Positions 33,486 to 42,276 of a stretch of 64,000 nt of DNA are shown piece by piece. The notes below the pieces were generated by a model. It was not told where the DNA came from and searched no databases. It worked only from the letters and a program-made list of their open reading frames with translations. Source of the stretch: Pseudomonas putida (GTDB lineage: Bacteria; Pseudomonadota; Gammaproteobacteria; Pseudomonadales; Pseudomonadaceae); assembly GCF_003228315.1 (NCBI RefSeq), contig NZ_CP029693.1:5428501-5492500 (forward strand), written 5' to 3'. Numbering within the stretch: the first letter of the stretch is position 1; every line of letters starts with the position of its first letter. The position numbers were made by a program, and so were the translations under genes.

Positions 33486-34291
33486 TGCTTAAACAACGAA
33501 TCATCACCGCACTGATCCTGTTGCCGATTGCCCTGTGCGGGTTTTTCCTGCTCGAGGGTTCCGCCTTTGCGATGTTCATCGGGCTGGTCGTGACCCTGGG
33601 GGCGTGGGAGTGGGCGCGTCTGGCCGGATTCACTGCGCAATCGTTCCGTGTGGTATTTGCCGCGGTGGTCGCGTTGTTGCTTTTCATCATGTACATCCTG
33701 CCTGGGCTCGCACCGTGGGTACTGGGCGCATCCGTGCTCTGGTGGGCAGTGGCGACGTATTTGGTGCTGACCTATCCGCGTTCCAGCGAGCATTGGGCCA
33801 GTGCGGCCTGCAAGCTGGTCATCGGCCTGTTGATCCTTTTGCCGGCCTGGCAAGGCCTGGTCCAGATCAAGCAGCAGCCTTTGGGTAACTGGCTGATCAT
33901 GGCGGTGATGGTGCTGGTCTGGGGGGCTGATATCGGCGCCTACTTTTCGGGCCGGGCCTTCGGCAAGCGCAAGCTCGCGCCACAGGTCAGCCCCGGCAAG
34001 AGCTGGGAAGGCGTTTATGGTGGTCTGGTCCTGAGTCTGGTCATCACCGTGATCGTCGGATTTTTCCGTGACTGGACGGTTGCTCAACTGTTCAAGGGCC
34101 TGATCGGTGCGGCCCTGATCGTGTTTGTCTCGGTCGTCGGCGATCTCACCGAAAGCATGTTCAAGCGCCAGTCGGGGATCAAGGACAGCAGCAATCTGCT
34201 GCCCGGCCACGGTGGTGTGCTCGATCGAATCGACAGCCTGACTGCGGCCATTCCGGTATTTGCCGTGCTGCTATGGATGGCTGCACCGTGA
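33485..34291 (+). CDS. cdsA: phosphatidate cytidylyltransferase
   Basis: An integral membrane enzyme of 268 residues that makes CDP-diacylglycerol from phosphatidate and CTP. It has about eight hydrophobic segments. The family signature near the C-terminus is complete: SMFKRQSGIKDSSNLLPGHG, then GVLDRID. It is placed between uppS and dxr with overlapping stops and starts on both sides, so translation is coupled through this stretch. Confidence 0.97.
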   Translation: MLKQRIITALILLPIALCGFFLLEGSAFAMFIGLVVTLGAWEWARLAGFTAQSFRVVFAAVVALLLFIMYILPGLAPWVLGASVLWWAVATYLVLTYPRSSEHWASAACKLVIGLLILLPAWQGLVQIKQQPLGNWLIMAVMVLVWGADIGAYFSGRAFGKRKLAPQVSPGKSWEGVYGGLVLSLVITVIVGFFRDWTVAQLFKGLIGAALIVFVSVVGDLTESMFKRQSGIKDSSNLLPGHGGVLDRIDSLTAAIPVFAVLLWMAAP

Positions 34292-35478
34292 GCCGTCCTC
34301 AGCAGATTACCGTTCTGGGGGCGACCGGATCGATCGGCCTCAGTACTCTGGATGTCATCGCGCGTCATCCCGATCGCTATCAAGTCTTCGCCTTGAGCGG
34401 TTTTACCCGTTTGAAAGAGTTGCTGGCGCTTTGCGTGCGGCACGTGCCGCGTTTTGCCGTGGTACCTGAAGTCGCTGCGGCTCGTAGCCTTCAGGACGAT
34501 TTGCGTGCCGCAGGTCTGTCCACCCGTGTGCTGGTGGGCGAAGAGGGGTTGTGCCAAGTGGCTGCCGACCCGGAAGTCGATGCGGTCATGGCGGCTATCG
34601 TCGGCGCGGCGGGCTTGCGTCCGACGTTGGCCGCAGTCGAGGCGGGCAAGAAAATCCTCTTGGCCAACAAGGAGGCGCTGGTCATGTCCGGCGCCTTGTT
34701 CATGCAAGCGGTGCGAAAGAGCGGCTCCGTATTGCTGCCCATCGATAGCGAACACAATGCAATTTTCCAGTGCATGCCGCAGGACTTCGCCCGCGGCCTC
34801 GGTGAGGTCGGTGTGCGCCGGATTTTGCTGACGGCGTCTGGCGGTCCGTTCCGGCAAACGCCCATGGCAGAGCTGGCGCATGTTTCCCCTGAGCAGGCAT
34901 GTGCCCACCCGAACTGGTCCATGGGGCGCAAGATTTCGGTCGACTCGGCCAGCATGATGAATAAGGGGCTGGAGCTGATCGAGGCTTGCTGGTTGTTCGA
35001 CGCCAGGCCGTCCCAGGTGGAAGTGGTGATTCATCCGCAGAGTGTGATCCATTCCCTGGTCGACTATATCGACGGTTCGGTATTGGCGCAGTTGGGCAAC
35101 CCGGACATGCGCACCCCAATCGCCAACGCGCTGGCGTGGCCTGAGCGAATCGATTCGGGTGTGCCGCCGCTGGACCTGTTCGCCATCGCGCGTCTTGATT
35201 TCGAAGCGCCGGATGAGGAGCGTTTCCCTTGTCTGCGTCTTGCCCGGCAAGCAGCCGAGGCAGGTAACAGCGCACCGGCAATGCTCAATGCGGCAAATGA
35301 AGTCGCTGTGGCGGCGTTTCTCGACGGACGGGTTCGTTACCCGGAAATCGCGAGTATCATCGAGGAAGCACTGAATCTTGAGCCTGTGGTGGTCGTGGAT
35401 GATCTCGAAGCAGTGTTCACCGCCGATGCCAAGGCGCGTGTGCTGGCCGAGCAGTGGTTGAGTCGTCACGGGCGCTAA
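34288..35478 (+). CDS. dxr: 1-deoxy-D-xylulose 5-phosphate reductoisomerase
   Basis: A 396-residue NADPH enzyme, the second step of the MEP isoprenoid pathway. The dinucleotide-binding motif GATGSIG is at residues 11-17. NKEALVMSG and SASMMNKGLELIEACWLF hold active-site residues. The start is taken as GTG at 34288, overlapping the cdsA stop (GTGA); this gives the usual family length and SRPQQITVLG at the N-terminus. The ATG at 34273 would add five residues. ispD and ispF of the same pathway lie 20-24 kb away in this window. Confidence 0.96.
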   Translation: MSRPQQITVLGATGSIGLSTLDVIARHPDRYQVFALSGFTRLKELLALCVRHVPRFAVVPEVAAARSLQDDLRAAGLSTRVLVGEEGLCQVAADPEVDAVMAAIVGAAGLRPTLAAVEAGKKILLANKEALVMSGALFMQAVRKSGSVLLPIDSEHNAIFQCMPQDFARGLGEVGVRRILLTASGGPFRQTPMAELAHVSPEQACAHPNWSMGRKISVDSASMMNKGLELIEACWLFDARPSQVEVVIHPQSVIHSLVDYIDGSVLAQLGNPDMRTPIANALAWPERIDSGVPPLDLFAIARLDFEAPDEERFPCLRLARQAAEAGNSAPAMLNAANEVAVAAFLDGRVRYPEIASIIEEALNLEPVVVVDDLEAVFTADAKARVLAEQWLSRHGR

Positions 35479-35531
35479 GTGTTGCAATGCGTTGGCCCGT
35501 GCGGCACCAGACAGGAATGCGGAGAAAGTAG

Positions 35532-36884
35532 ATGAGCGCACTCTATATGATTGTCGGCACCCTGGTTGCACTGGGCGTGCTGGTTACCTTCCACGAGTTC
35601 GGCCATTTCTGGGTCGCGCGTCGCTGTGGGGTCAAGGTGCTGCGTTTCTCCGTGGGCTTCGGCATGCCACTGTTGCGCTGGCACGACAAGCAGGGCACCG
35701 AGTTCGTGGTTGCCGCCATTCCACTGGGCGGTTACGTGAAGATGCTCGATGAGCGTGAAGGCGAGGTGCCTGCCGACCAGGTCGAGCATTCCTTCAATCG
35801 CAAATCGGTACGTCAGCGTATCGCCATTGTGGCGGCCGGTCCGATCGCCAATTTTCTGCTGGCTTTGGGGTTCTTCTGGGTACTGGCCATGCTCGGCAGC
35901 CAACAGGTGCGCCCTGTCATTGGGGCCGTGGAGTCCGGCAGCATTGCCGCCAAGGCCGGATTGAATGCGGGACAGGAAATCATCTCTATCGATGGCGAGC
36001 CAACGACTGGCTGGGCAGCGGTGAACCTGCAGCTGGTCCGTCGTCTGGGGGAGAGCGGAACCCTGCAGGTACTGGTCCGTGAACAGGGCTCCAGTGTGGA
36101 CGTACCTCATGAACTGATCCTGGACAAATGGCTCAAGGGGGCCGAAGAGCCTGATCCCATTCAGTCGTTGGGTGTTCGTCCATGGCGTCCGGCATTGCCT
36201 CCGGTCCTGGCCGAGATCGATCCGAAAGGTCCTGCGCAGGCCGCTGGTCTGAAAACAGGGGATCGATTGCTGGCACTTGATGGCAGGTCGCTGGATGACT
36301 GGCAGCAGGTGGTCGATACCGTGCGTGCGCGCCCTGATGCCAAAATCCTGCTGCGGATCGAGCGAGATGCTGCTCAAATCGACGTCCCTGTGACGCTCGC
36401 TTCCCGCGGCGAGAAAAAAGCACCGAGTGGTTACCTGGGGGCAGGGGTGAAGGCGGTGGATTGGCCGCCGGAGATGGTTCGTGAGGTCAGTTACGGTCCC
36501 GTGGCCGCGATTGGCGAGGGGGCTCGACGTACCTGGACCATGAGCCTGCTGACCCTCGATTCGCTGAAGAAAATGCTGTTCGGCGAGCTCTCGGTAAAAA
36601 ACTTGAGTGGACCGATAACCATTGCTAAAGTGGCGGGCGCTTCGGCCCAGTCGGGTGTCGCAGATTTCCTGAATTTCCTTGCTTATCTGAGTATTAGCCT
36701 GGGGGTTCTGAATTTGCTGCCCATTCCTGTGCTGGATGGGGGGCATTTGTTGTTTTATCTGATTGAGTGGGCGCGTGGTCGTCCCTTGTCGGATCGGGTG
36801 CAAGGTTGGGGGATACAGATCGGAATCAGTTTGGTGGTCGGAGTGATGTTGCTCGCTCTGGTCAACGATCTAGGCCGTCTGTAA
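35532..36884 (+). CDS. rseP: site-2 intramembrane protease RseP
   Basis: A 450-residue inner-membrane zinc protease that completes cleavage of the anti-sigma factor RseA/MucA after DegS/AlgW, releasing sigma E (AlgU in Pseudomonas). The zinc motif HEFGHF (H21, E22, H25) is in TM1. Two PDZ domains follow at about 115-190 and 205-290, and the third zinc ligand lies in NLLPIPVLDGGHLL near 395-410. It is located directly before bamA, linking envelope stress control and outer-membrane assembly. Confidence 0.97.
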   Translation: MSALYMIVGTLVALGVLVTFHEFGHFWVARRCGVKVLRFSVGFGMPLLRWHDKQGTEFVVAAIPLGGYVKMLDEREGEVPADQVEHSFNRKSVRQRIAIVAAGPIANFLLALGFFWVLAMLGSQQVRPVIGAVESGSIAAKAGLNAGQEIISIDGEPTTGWAAVNLQLVRRLGESGTLQVLVREQGSSVDVPHELILDKWLKGAEEPDPIQSLGVRPWRPALPPVLAEIDPKGPAQAAGLKTGDRLLALDGRSLDDWQQVVDTVRARPDAKILLRIERDAAQIDVPVTLASRGEKKAPSGYLGAGVKAVDWPPEMVREVSYGPVAAIGEGARRTWTMSLLTLDSLKKMLFGELSVKNLSGPITIAKVAGASAQSGVADFLNFLAYLSISLGVLNLLPIPVLDGGHLLFYLIEWARGRPLSDRVQGWGIQIGISLVVGVMLLALVNDLGRL

Positions 36885-36902
36885 CGTCGCTGAATTGCGA
36901 AT

Positions 36903-36930
36903 CTGCCGCATTTTGCGGCAGTTTGTTTAT
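36903..36930 (+). terminator. hairpin between rseP and bamA
   Basis: CTGCCGCA (36903-36910) pairs with TGCGGCAG (36914-36921), with a 3-base loop, followed by TTTGTTTATT. It looks like an intrinsic terminator, 19 bp after rseP and 27 bp before the bamA start, so it may attenuate rather than end the operon. Confidence 0.65.
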
Positions 36931-36956
36931 TGCCAGTTGGAATAAGAAAGGACTTC

Positions 36957-39344
36957 ATGAAACGTCTGCTGCTAACTGCGGTTCTCACCGTATTGATGAT
37001 CGCCGAAGTTCACGCCGAGTCCTTCACTATCTCTGATATTCGCGTTAATGGCCTCCAGCGGGTCTCCGCGGGTAGCGTCTTTGGTGCTTTGCCGTTGAAC
37101 GTCGGTGAACAGGCGGATGATCACCGTCTGGTGGAAGCCACTCGTGCATTGTTCAAAACCGGTTTCTTTCAAGATATCCAGCTGGGTCGTGATGGCAACG
37201 TTCTTGTCATTACGGTAGTCGAGCGTCCGTCGGTTGCCAGTATCGAAATCGAAGGCAACAAGGCGATCTCCACTGAAGACCTGATGAAAGGCCTCAAGCA
37301 ATCCGGTCTGGCCGAAGGCGAGATCTTCCAGCGCGCCACCCTCGAAGGTGTGCGTAACGAGCTGCAGCGTCAGTACGTTGCACAAGGTCGTTACTCCGCA
37401 ACCGTTGATACCGAAGTGGTACCACAGCCGCGCAACCGCGTAGGCCTGAAGGTAAACATCAACGAAGGTACCGTTGCCGCTATCCAGCACATCAACGTGG
37501 TGGGTAACACTGTCTTTCCTGATGAAGACCTGATCGATCTGTTCGAACTCAAGACGACCAACTGGCTCTCGTTCTTCAAGAATGACGACAAGTACGCTCG
37601 TGAAAAGCTCTCCGGTGACCTGGAGCGCCTGCGTTCCTACTACCTGGACCGCGGCTATATCAACATGGATATCGCTTCGACCCAGGTGTCCATCACCCCG
37701 GACAAGAAACACGTCTACATCACCGTCAACATCAACGAAGGCGACAAGTACACCGTACGTGACGTCAAGCTGAGCGGTGACCTGAAAGTGCCGGAAGACC
37801 AGGTCAAGTCCCTGCTTCTGGTACAGAAAGGCCAGGTGTTCTCGCGCAAGCTGATGACCACCACCTCCGAATTGATCACCCGTCGTCTGGGTAACGAAGG
37901 CTATACCTTCGCCAACGTCAACGGCGTGCCACAGCCTCACGATGATGACCACACCGTGGACATCACTTTCGCTGTCGACCCGGGCAAGCGTGCCTACGTC
38001 AATCGCATCAACTTCCGCGGCAACACCAAGTCGGAAGACGAAGTGCTGCGTCGTGAAATGCGTCAGATGGAAGGCGGCTGGGCTTCGACCTACCTGATCG
38101 ACCAGTCCAAGACCCGTCTGGAACGTCTGGGCTTCTTCAAGGAAGTGAACGTTGAAACCCCGGCCGTACCGGGCGTCGACGACCAAGTTGATGTCAACTA
38201 CAGCGTGGAAGAACAGGCATCCGGTTCGATCACTGCCAGCGTCGGTTTCGCCCAGAGCGCGGGTCTGATCCTCGGTGGTTCGATCACCCAGAACAACTTC
38301 CTCGGTACCGGTAACAAGGTCAGCATCGGCCTGACCCGTAGCCAATACCAGAGCCGCTACAACTTCGGTTATGTCGATCCCTACTGGACTGCCGATGGCG
38401 TGAGTCTGGGTTACAACGCGTTCTACCGCACCACCGACTACAAAGACCTCGACGTCGACGTAGCAAGCTATGCCGTAGACAGCCTGGGTGCAGGTGTGAG
38501 CGTCGGTTATCCGATCAGCGAGACTTCGCGTCTGACCTTTGGCTTGACGGCGCAGCAGGACAAGATCAACACCGGTATCTACACCGTCGACGAGATCTTC
38601 GACTTCGTTAACCGCGAAGGCGACCAGTACCTGAACTTCAAGGCTTCGGCCGGCTGGTCCGAGTCCACCCTGAACAAGGGCGTGCTGGCGACTCGTGGTC
38701 ATTCCCAGAGCCTGGTGCTGGAAACCACGACCCCGGGCAGCGACCTGTCGTTCTTCAAGCTCGACTACCGTGGCCAGTTGTTCCAGCCTTTGAGCGAAAA
38801 CTACACCATGCGCCTGCACACAGAGTTGGGCTATGGTGATGGTTACGGTTCGAGTGATGGCTTGCCATTCTACGAAAACTACTTCGCCGGTGGTTTCAAC
38901 TCGGTTCGTGGCTTCAAGGACAGTACTCTGGGTCCACGCAGTACCCCGAGCCGTGGTCAGGCCATTACCGGTAACGCCGGTACTCAGTTTGACCCGGATC
39001 AGGATCCGCTGCCGTTCGGTGGTAACGTCCTGATTCAGGGTGGTGCGGAACTTCTGTTCCCTCTACCGTTCGTCAAGGATCAACGTTCCCTGCGTACCTC
39101 GGTATTCTGGGATGTGGGTAACGTATTCGACTCCAAATGCTCGGACGTCACCAACGCCGATGGCACGAAGTCCAATACGCAGTGCAATGACATCAGCCTG
39201 AGCAATATGGCCAGTTCTGTCGGTGTGGGTGTGACCTGGGTCACCGCACTGGGTCCTCTGAGTTTCGCGTTGGCTATGCCAGTCAAGAAACCGGATAACG
39301 CTGAGACTCAAGTGTTCCAATTCTCCCTCGGTCAGACGTTCTAA
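36957..39344 (+). CDS. bamA: outer-membrane assembly factor BamA
   Basis: The 795-residue core of the BAM complex, which folds beta-barrel proteins into the outer membrane. A signal peptide ends AEVHA near residue 20. Five POTRA domains (about 21-425) start with FTISDIRVNGLQRVSAGSVF. The 16-strand barrel follows, with the Omp85 signature FNSVRGFKDS in loop 6, and the chain ends in Phe (FSLGQTF), the typical barrel C-terminus. An upstream in-frame ATG at 36930 lies in the hairpin tail; the ATG at 36957 with AAAGGA fits the signal peptide. Confidence 0.97.
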   Translation: MKRLLLTAVLTVLMIAEVHAESFTISDIRVNGLQRVSAGSVFGALPLNVGEQADDHRLVEATRALFKTGFFQDIQLGRDGNVLVITVVERPSVASIEIEGNKAISTEDLMKGLKQSGLAEGEIFQRATLEGVRNELQRQYVAQGRYSATVDTEVVPQPRNRVGLKVNINEGTVAAIQHINVVGNTVFPDEDLIDLFELKTTNWLSFFKNDDKYAREKLSGDLERLRSYYLDRGYINMDIASTQVSITPDKKHVYITVNINEGDKYTVRDVKLSGDLKVPEDQVKSLLLVQKGQVFSRKLMTTTSELITRRLGNEGYTFANVNGVPQPHDDDHTVDITFAVDPGKRAYVNRINFRGNTKSEDEVLRREMRQMEGGWASTYLIDQSKTRLERLGFFKEVNVETPAVPGVDDQVDVNYSVEEQASGSITASVGFAQSAGLILGGSITQNNFLGTGNKVSIGLTRSQYQSRYNFGYVDPYWTADGVSLGYNAFYRTTDYKDLDVDVASYAVDSLGAGVSVGYPISETSRLTFGLTAQQDKINTGIYTVDEIFDFVNREGDQYLNFKASAGWSESTLNKGVLATRGHSQSLVLETTTPGSDLSFFKLDYRGQLFQPLSENYTMRLHTELGYGDGYGSSDGLPFYENYFAGGFNSVRGFKDSTLGPRSTPSRGQAITGNAGTQFDPDQDPLPFGGNVLIQGGAELLFPLPFVKDQRSLRTSVFWDVGNVFDSKCSDVTNADGTKSNTQCNDISLSNMASSVGVGVTWVTALGPLSFALAMPVKKPDNAETQVFQFSLGQTF

Positions 39345-39389
39345 GCGTCTGACCCAAGATAACGACAATGGATTTTGTAGGAGTGCATC

Positions 39390-39893
39390 GTGCGTAAGTT
39401 GACTCAATTGGTTCTCCTGGCTTCCGTACTGGTAGCAGGTCCGGCGTTTGCCGATATGAAAATCGCCGTTCTGAACTATCAGATGGCCCTGCTGGAATCC
39501 GATGCGGCCAAGAAGTACGCCGTGGATGCCGAGAAAAAGTTCGGTCCTCAACTGACCAAGCTCAAGTCTCTGGAAAGCAGCGCCAAGGGTATTCAGGATC
39601 GCCTGATGGCCGGTGGTGACAAAATGCAGCAAGGCGAGCGTGAGCGTCTGGAGCTTGAGTTCAAGCAAAAGGCTCGTGACTTCCAGTTCCAGTCCAAGGA
39701 ACTGAACGAAGCCAAAGCCGTCGCCGATCGGGAAATGCTGAAGCAGCTCAAGCCAAAACTGGATAGCGCTGTGGAAGAAGTCATCAAGAAAGGTGCTTAT
39801 GACCTGGTCTTCGAGCGTGGCGCAGTTATTGATGTCAAACCTCAGTACGACATCACGCGCCAGGTTATCGAGCGCATGAATCAGCTGAAGTAA
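39390..39893 (+). CDS. ompH: periplasmic chaperone OmpH/Skp
   Basis: A 167-residue periplasmic holdase for unfolded outer-membrane proteins. The signal peptide ends GPAFA near residue 22. The mature protein has the Skp body with a long charged helical hairpin (about 55-125, rich in Lys/Glu) that forms the trimer tentacles. It starts with GTG, preceded by GTAGGAG at ideal spacing. It lies 45 bp after bamA and 3 bp before lpxD. Confidence 0.94.
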   Translation: MRKLTQLVLLASVLVAGPAFADMKIAVLNYQMALLESDAAKKYAVDAEKKFGPQLTKLKSLESSAKGIQDRLMAGGDKMQQGERERLELEFKQKARDFQFQSKELNEAKAVADREMLKQLKPKLDSAVEEVIKKGAYDLVFERGAVIDVKPQYDITRQVIERMNQLK

Positions 39894-39896
39894 TCC

Positions 39897-40952
39897 ATGA
39901 CAGCGACCATTAAACTCGGCCAATTGGCCGAGTTCCTCGGCGCCACCCTGCGTGGCGACCCAGAGAAAGCAATTACTGGGCTAGCCACCTTGCAGGAGGC
40001 TGGCCCAGCTCAGTTGAGCTTTCTTGCAAACCCCCAATACCGAAAATTCCTGGCAGGCAGCCAGGCGGCAGCGCTGTTGCTCAAGGCCGCTGACGCCGAA
40101 GGTTTTGCCGGAAATGCATTGGTCGTGCCTGATCCGTACGCGGCCTACGCTCGGGTGTCCCACCTGTTCGACCCCAAGCCCAAGGCGGCTGTCGGCATTC
40201 ATCCGACCGCGGTGATTGCGGCGGATGCGGTAGTCGATCCGGCTGCGAGCATCGGTGCTTTTGTCGTCATCGAAAGCGGGGCGCATATCGCGGCGGGTGC
40301 CACCATCGGTGCGCATTGCTTTATCGGCGCACGCAGCGTTATCGGTGAAGGCGGCTGGCTCGCACCTCGCGTCACCCTGTACCACGATGTGCGCGTCGGC
40401 AAGCGAGTGGTGATTCAATCCGGTGCCGTACTCGGTGGCGAGGGTTTCGGATTCGCCAATGAAAAAGGCATCTGGCAGAAAATTGCCCAGATCGGTGGCG
40501 TGCTGGTCGGCGATGACGTGGAAATTGGCGTGAACACCGCCATCGACCGTGGTGCGCTGGCTGATACGATCATTGGCAATGGCGTGAAGCTCGACAACCA
40601 GATTCAAATCGCTCACAACGTTCAGATCGGTGACCACACCGCCATGGCGGCGTGCGTGGGAATCTCCGGCAGCACTAAAATCGGCAAACATTGCATGCTC
40701 GCCGGAGGCGTTGGCCTGGTCGGGCATATCGACATTTGCGACAACGTTTTCATCACCGGGATGACCATGGTGACCCACTCGATCACCGAGCCGGGTGCCT
40801 ATTCTTCCGGTACGGCGATGCAGCCGGCAGCCGAGTGGCGCAAAAGCGCGGCACGCATACGTCAGCTCGATGACATCGCGCGGCGCTTGAGACAGCTTGA
40901 AAAGCAGACAGGGGAAGTGACCCCTGGCGGTAATGCTTCATCAGATGGCTGA
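39897..40952 (+). CDS. lpxD: UDP-3-O-(3-hydroxyacyl)glucosamine N-acyltransferase
   Basis: A 351-residue acyltransferase, the third step of lipid A synthesis, adding the N-linked 3-hydroxyacyl chain from ACP. An N-terminal UDP-binding domain (LGQLAEFLGATLRGDP) is followed by a left-handed beta-helix of hexapeptide repeats from about 100 to 290 and a C-terminal helix that binds ACP (IRQLDDIARRLRQLEKQ). GVNTAIDRGALADTIIGNGVKLDNQIQIAHNV covers the active-site coil. Confidence 0.97.
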   Translation: MTATIKLGQLAEFLGATLRGDPEKAITGLATLQEAGPAQLSFLANPQYRKFLAGSQAAALLLKAADAEGFAGNALVVPDPYAAYARVSHLFDPKPKAAVGIHPTAVIAADAVVDPAASIGAFVVIESGAHIAAGATIGAHCFIGARSVIGEGGWLAPRVTLYHDVRVGKRVVIQSGAVLGGEGFGFANEKGIWQKIAQIGGVLVGDDVEIGVNTAIDRGALADTIIGNGVKLDNQIQIAHNVQIGDHTAMAACVGISGSTKIGKHCMLAGGVGLVGHIDICDNVFITGMTMVTHSITEPGAYSSGTAMQPAAEWRKSAARIRQLDDIARRLRQLEKQTGEVTPGGNASSDG

Positions 40953-41008
40953 TACCATTTCCATATCAAGCGTGCGCAGCCGCTAGACTGCGTTCTTGAT
41001 TTGCTAGA

Positions 41009-41033
41009 GGAGTGCGCGTTCATCGCGCGCTCC
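41009..41033 (+). promoter_or_regulatory. leader hairpin before fabZ
   Basis: GGAGTGCGCG (41009-41018) pairs with CGCGCGCTCC (41024-41033) with one G-T wobble and a 5-base loop, in the 108-bp lpxD-fabZ gap. No T-run follows, so termination is unlikely. TAGACT at 40984-40989 could be a -10 box for an internal promoter, but I see no good -35. Confidence 0.4.
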
Positions 41034-41060
41034 CAATCTTTACATAGGCTTCCCCCCGAA

Positions 41061-41501
41061 ATGATGGACATCAACGAGATTCGCGAATACCTGCCTCACC
41101 GTTACCCGTTCCTGCTGGTGGATCGGGTCGTGGATCTGGATGTGGAAGAGAAGCGCATTCGCGCCTACAAGAATGTCAGCATCAACGAGCCGTTCTTCAA
41201 TGGTCACTTCCCCGCGCATCCAATCATGCCGGGCGTGCTGATTATCGAGGCGATGGCTCAGGCCGCCGGGATCCTTGGTTTCAAAATGCTCGATGTGAAG
41301 CCGGCCGACGGCACCCTCTACTACTTCGTTGGTTCCGACAAACTGCGCTTTCGTCAGCCAGTATTGCCGGGCGATCAGCTGATTCTCGAAGCCAAGTTCA
41401 TCAGCTGCAAGCGTCAGATCTGGAAGTTCGAGTGCCAGGCTTCGGTCGATGGCAAGCCGGTCTGCTCCGCCGAAATCATCTGCGCGGAACGCAAACTATG
41501 A
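41061..41501 (+). CDS. fabZ: 3-hydroxyacyl-ACP dehydratase FabZ
   Basis: A 146-residue hot-dog fold enzyme that dehydrates 3-hydroxyacyl-ACP in fatty-acid elongation. The catalytic pair H49 and E63 is in NGHFPAHPIMPGVLIIEAMAQ. The open frame extends to 41001, but the ATG at 41061 gives MMDINEIREYLPHRYPF, the standard start, and the exact family length. It sits between the lipid A genes, where it competes with LpxA for 3-hydroxyacyl-ACP. The stop overlaps the lpxA ATG (ATGA). Confidence 0.97.
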   Translation: MMDINEIREYLPHRYPFLLVDRVVDLDVEEKRIRAYKNVSINEPFFNGHFPAHPIMPGVLIIEAMAQAAGILGFKMLDVKPADGTLYYFVGSDKLRFRQPVLPGDQLILEAKFISCKRQIWKFECQASVDGKPVCSAEIICAERKL

Positions 41502-42274
41502 GTTTGATTGACCCTCGTGCAATCATCGATCCGACGGCCGTTCTGGCCGACGGTGTCGAGGTCGGCCCGTGGTCGATCGTCGGCGCAGGTGTGGAAATCG
41601 GCGAGGGGACGGTCATCGGGCCGCACGTGATTCTCAAAGGTCCGACCCGAATCGGTAAGCACAACCGCATCTACCAGTTCTCATCGGTAGGCGAGGACAC
41701 GCCGGACCTGAAATACAAGGGCGAAGAAACCCGCCTGGTGATCGGTGATCACAATGTCATTCGCGAAGGCGTGACCATTCACCGCGGGACTGTGCAGGAT
41801 CGTTCGGAAACGACCCTGGGTGATCACAACCTGATCATGGCCTATGCGCACATCGGTCATGACAGCGTCATCGGCAATCACTGCATCCTGGTCAACAACA
41901 CCGCGCTGGCGGGCCACGTCCATGTGGATGACTGGGCGATCCTGTCCGGCTTCACCCTGGTGCACCAGTATTGCCATATCGGTGCCCACAGCTTTTCCGG
42001 CATGGGCACGGCCATCGGCAAGGATGTTCCTGCTTATGTCACGGTGTTCGGCAATCCCGCCGAGGCCCGCAGCATGAACTTCGAAGGCATGCGTCGCCGT
42101 GGATTCAGCGAAGATGCCATTCACGCCCTGCGTCGTGCCTACAAGGTTGTTTATCGCCAGGGTCTGACTGTAGAGCAGGCGCTCGCCGAACTGGCTGAAC
42201 CGTCGACCCAGTTCCCGGAAGTCGCTGTATTCCGTGACTCCATCCAGTCTTCGTCCCGCGGCATCACCCGCTGA
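41498..42274 (+). CDS. lpxA: UDP-N-acetylglucosamine acyltransferase LpxA
   Basis: A 258-residue beta-helix trimer that starts lipid A synthesis by O-acylating UDP-GlcNAc. Hexapeptide repeats fill residues 1-190. The likely catalytic histidine is H121 in AYAHIGHDS. The chain-length ruler position is M169 (FSGMG), as in P. aeruginosa, which selects 3-hydroxydecanoyl chains instead of the C14 of E. coli with Gly (established by published mutants). So a C10 3-OH lipid A is predicted. It starts within the fabZ stop and is followed by lpxB after 2 bp. Confidence 0.97.
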   Translation: MSLIDPRAIIDPTAVLADGVEVGPWSIVGAGVEIGEGTVIGPHVILKGPTRIGKHNRIYQFSSVGEDTPDLKYKGEETRLVIGDHNVIREGVTIHRGTVQDRSETTLGDHNLIMAYAHIGHDSVIGNHCILVNNTALAGHVHVDDWAILSGFTLVHQYCHIGAHSFSGMGTAIGKDVPAYVTVFGNPAEARSMNFEGMRRRGFSEDAIHALRRAYKVVYRQGLTVEQALAELAEPSTQFPEVAVFRDSIQSSSRGITR

Positions 42275-42276
42275 CC

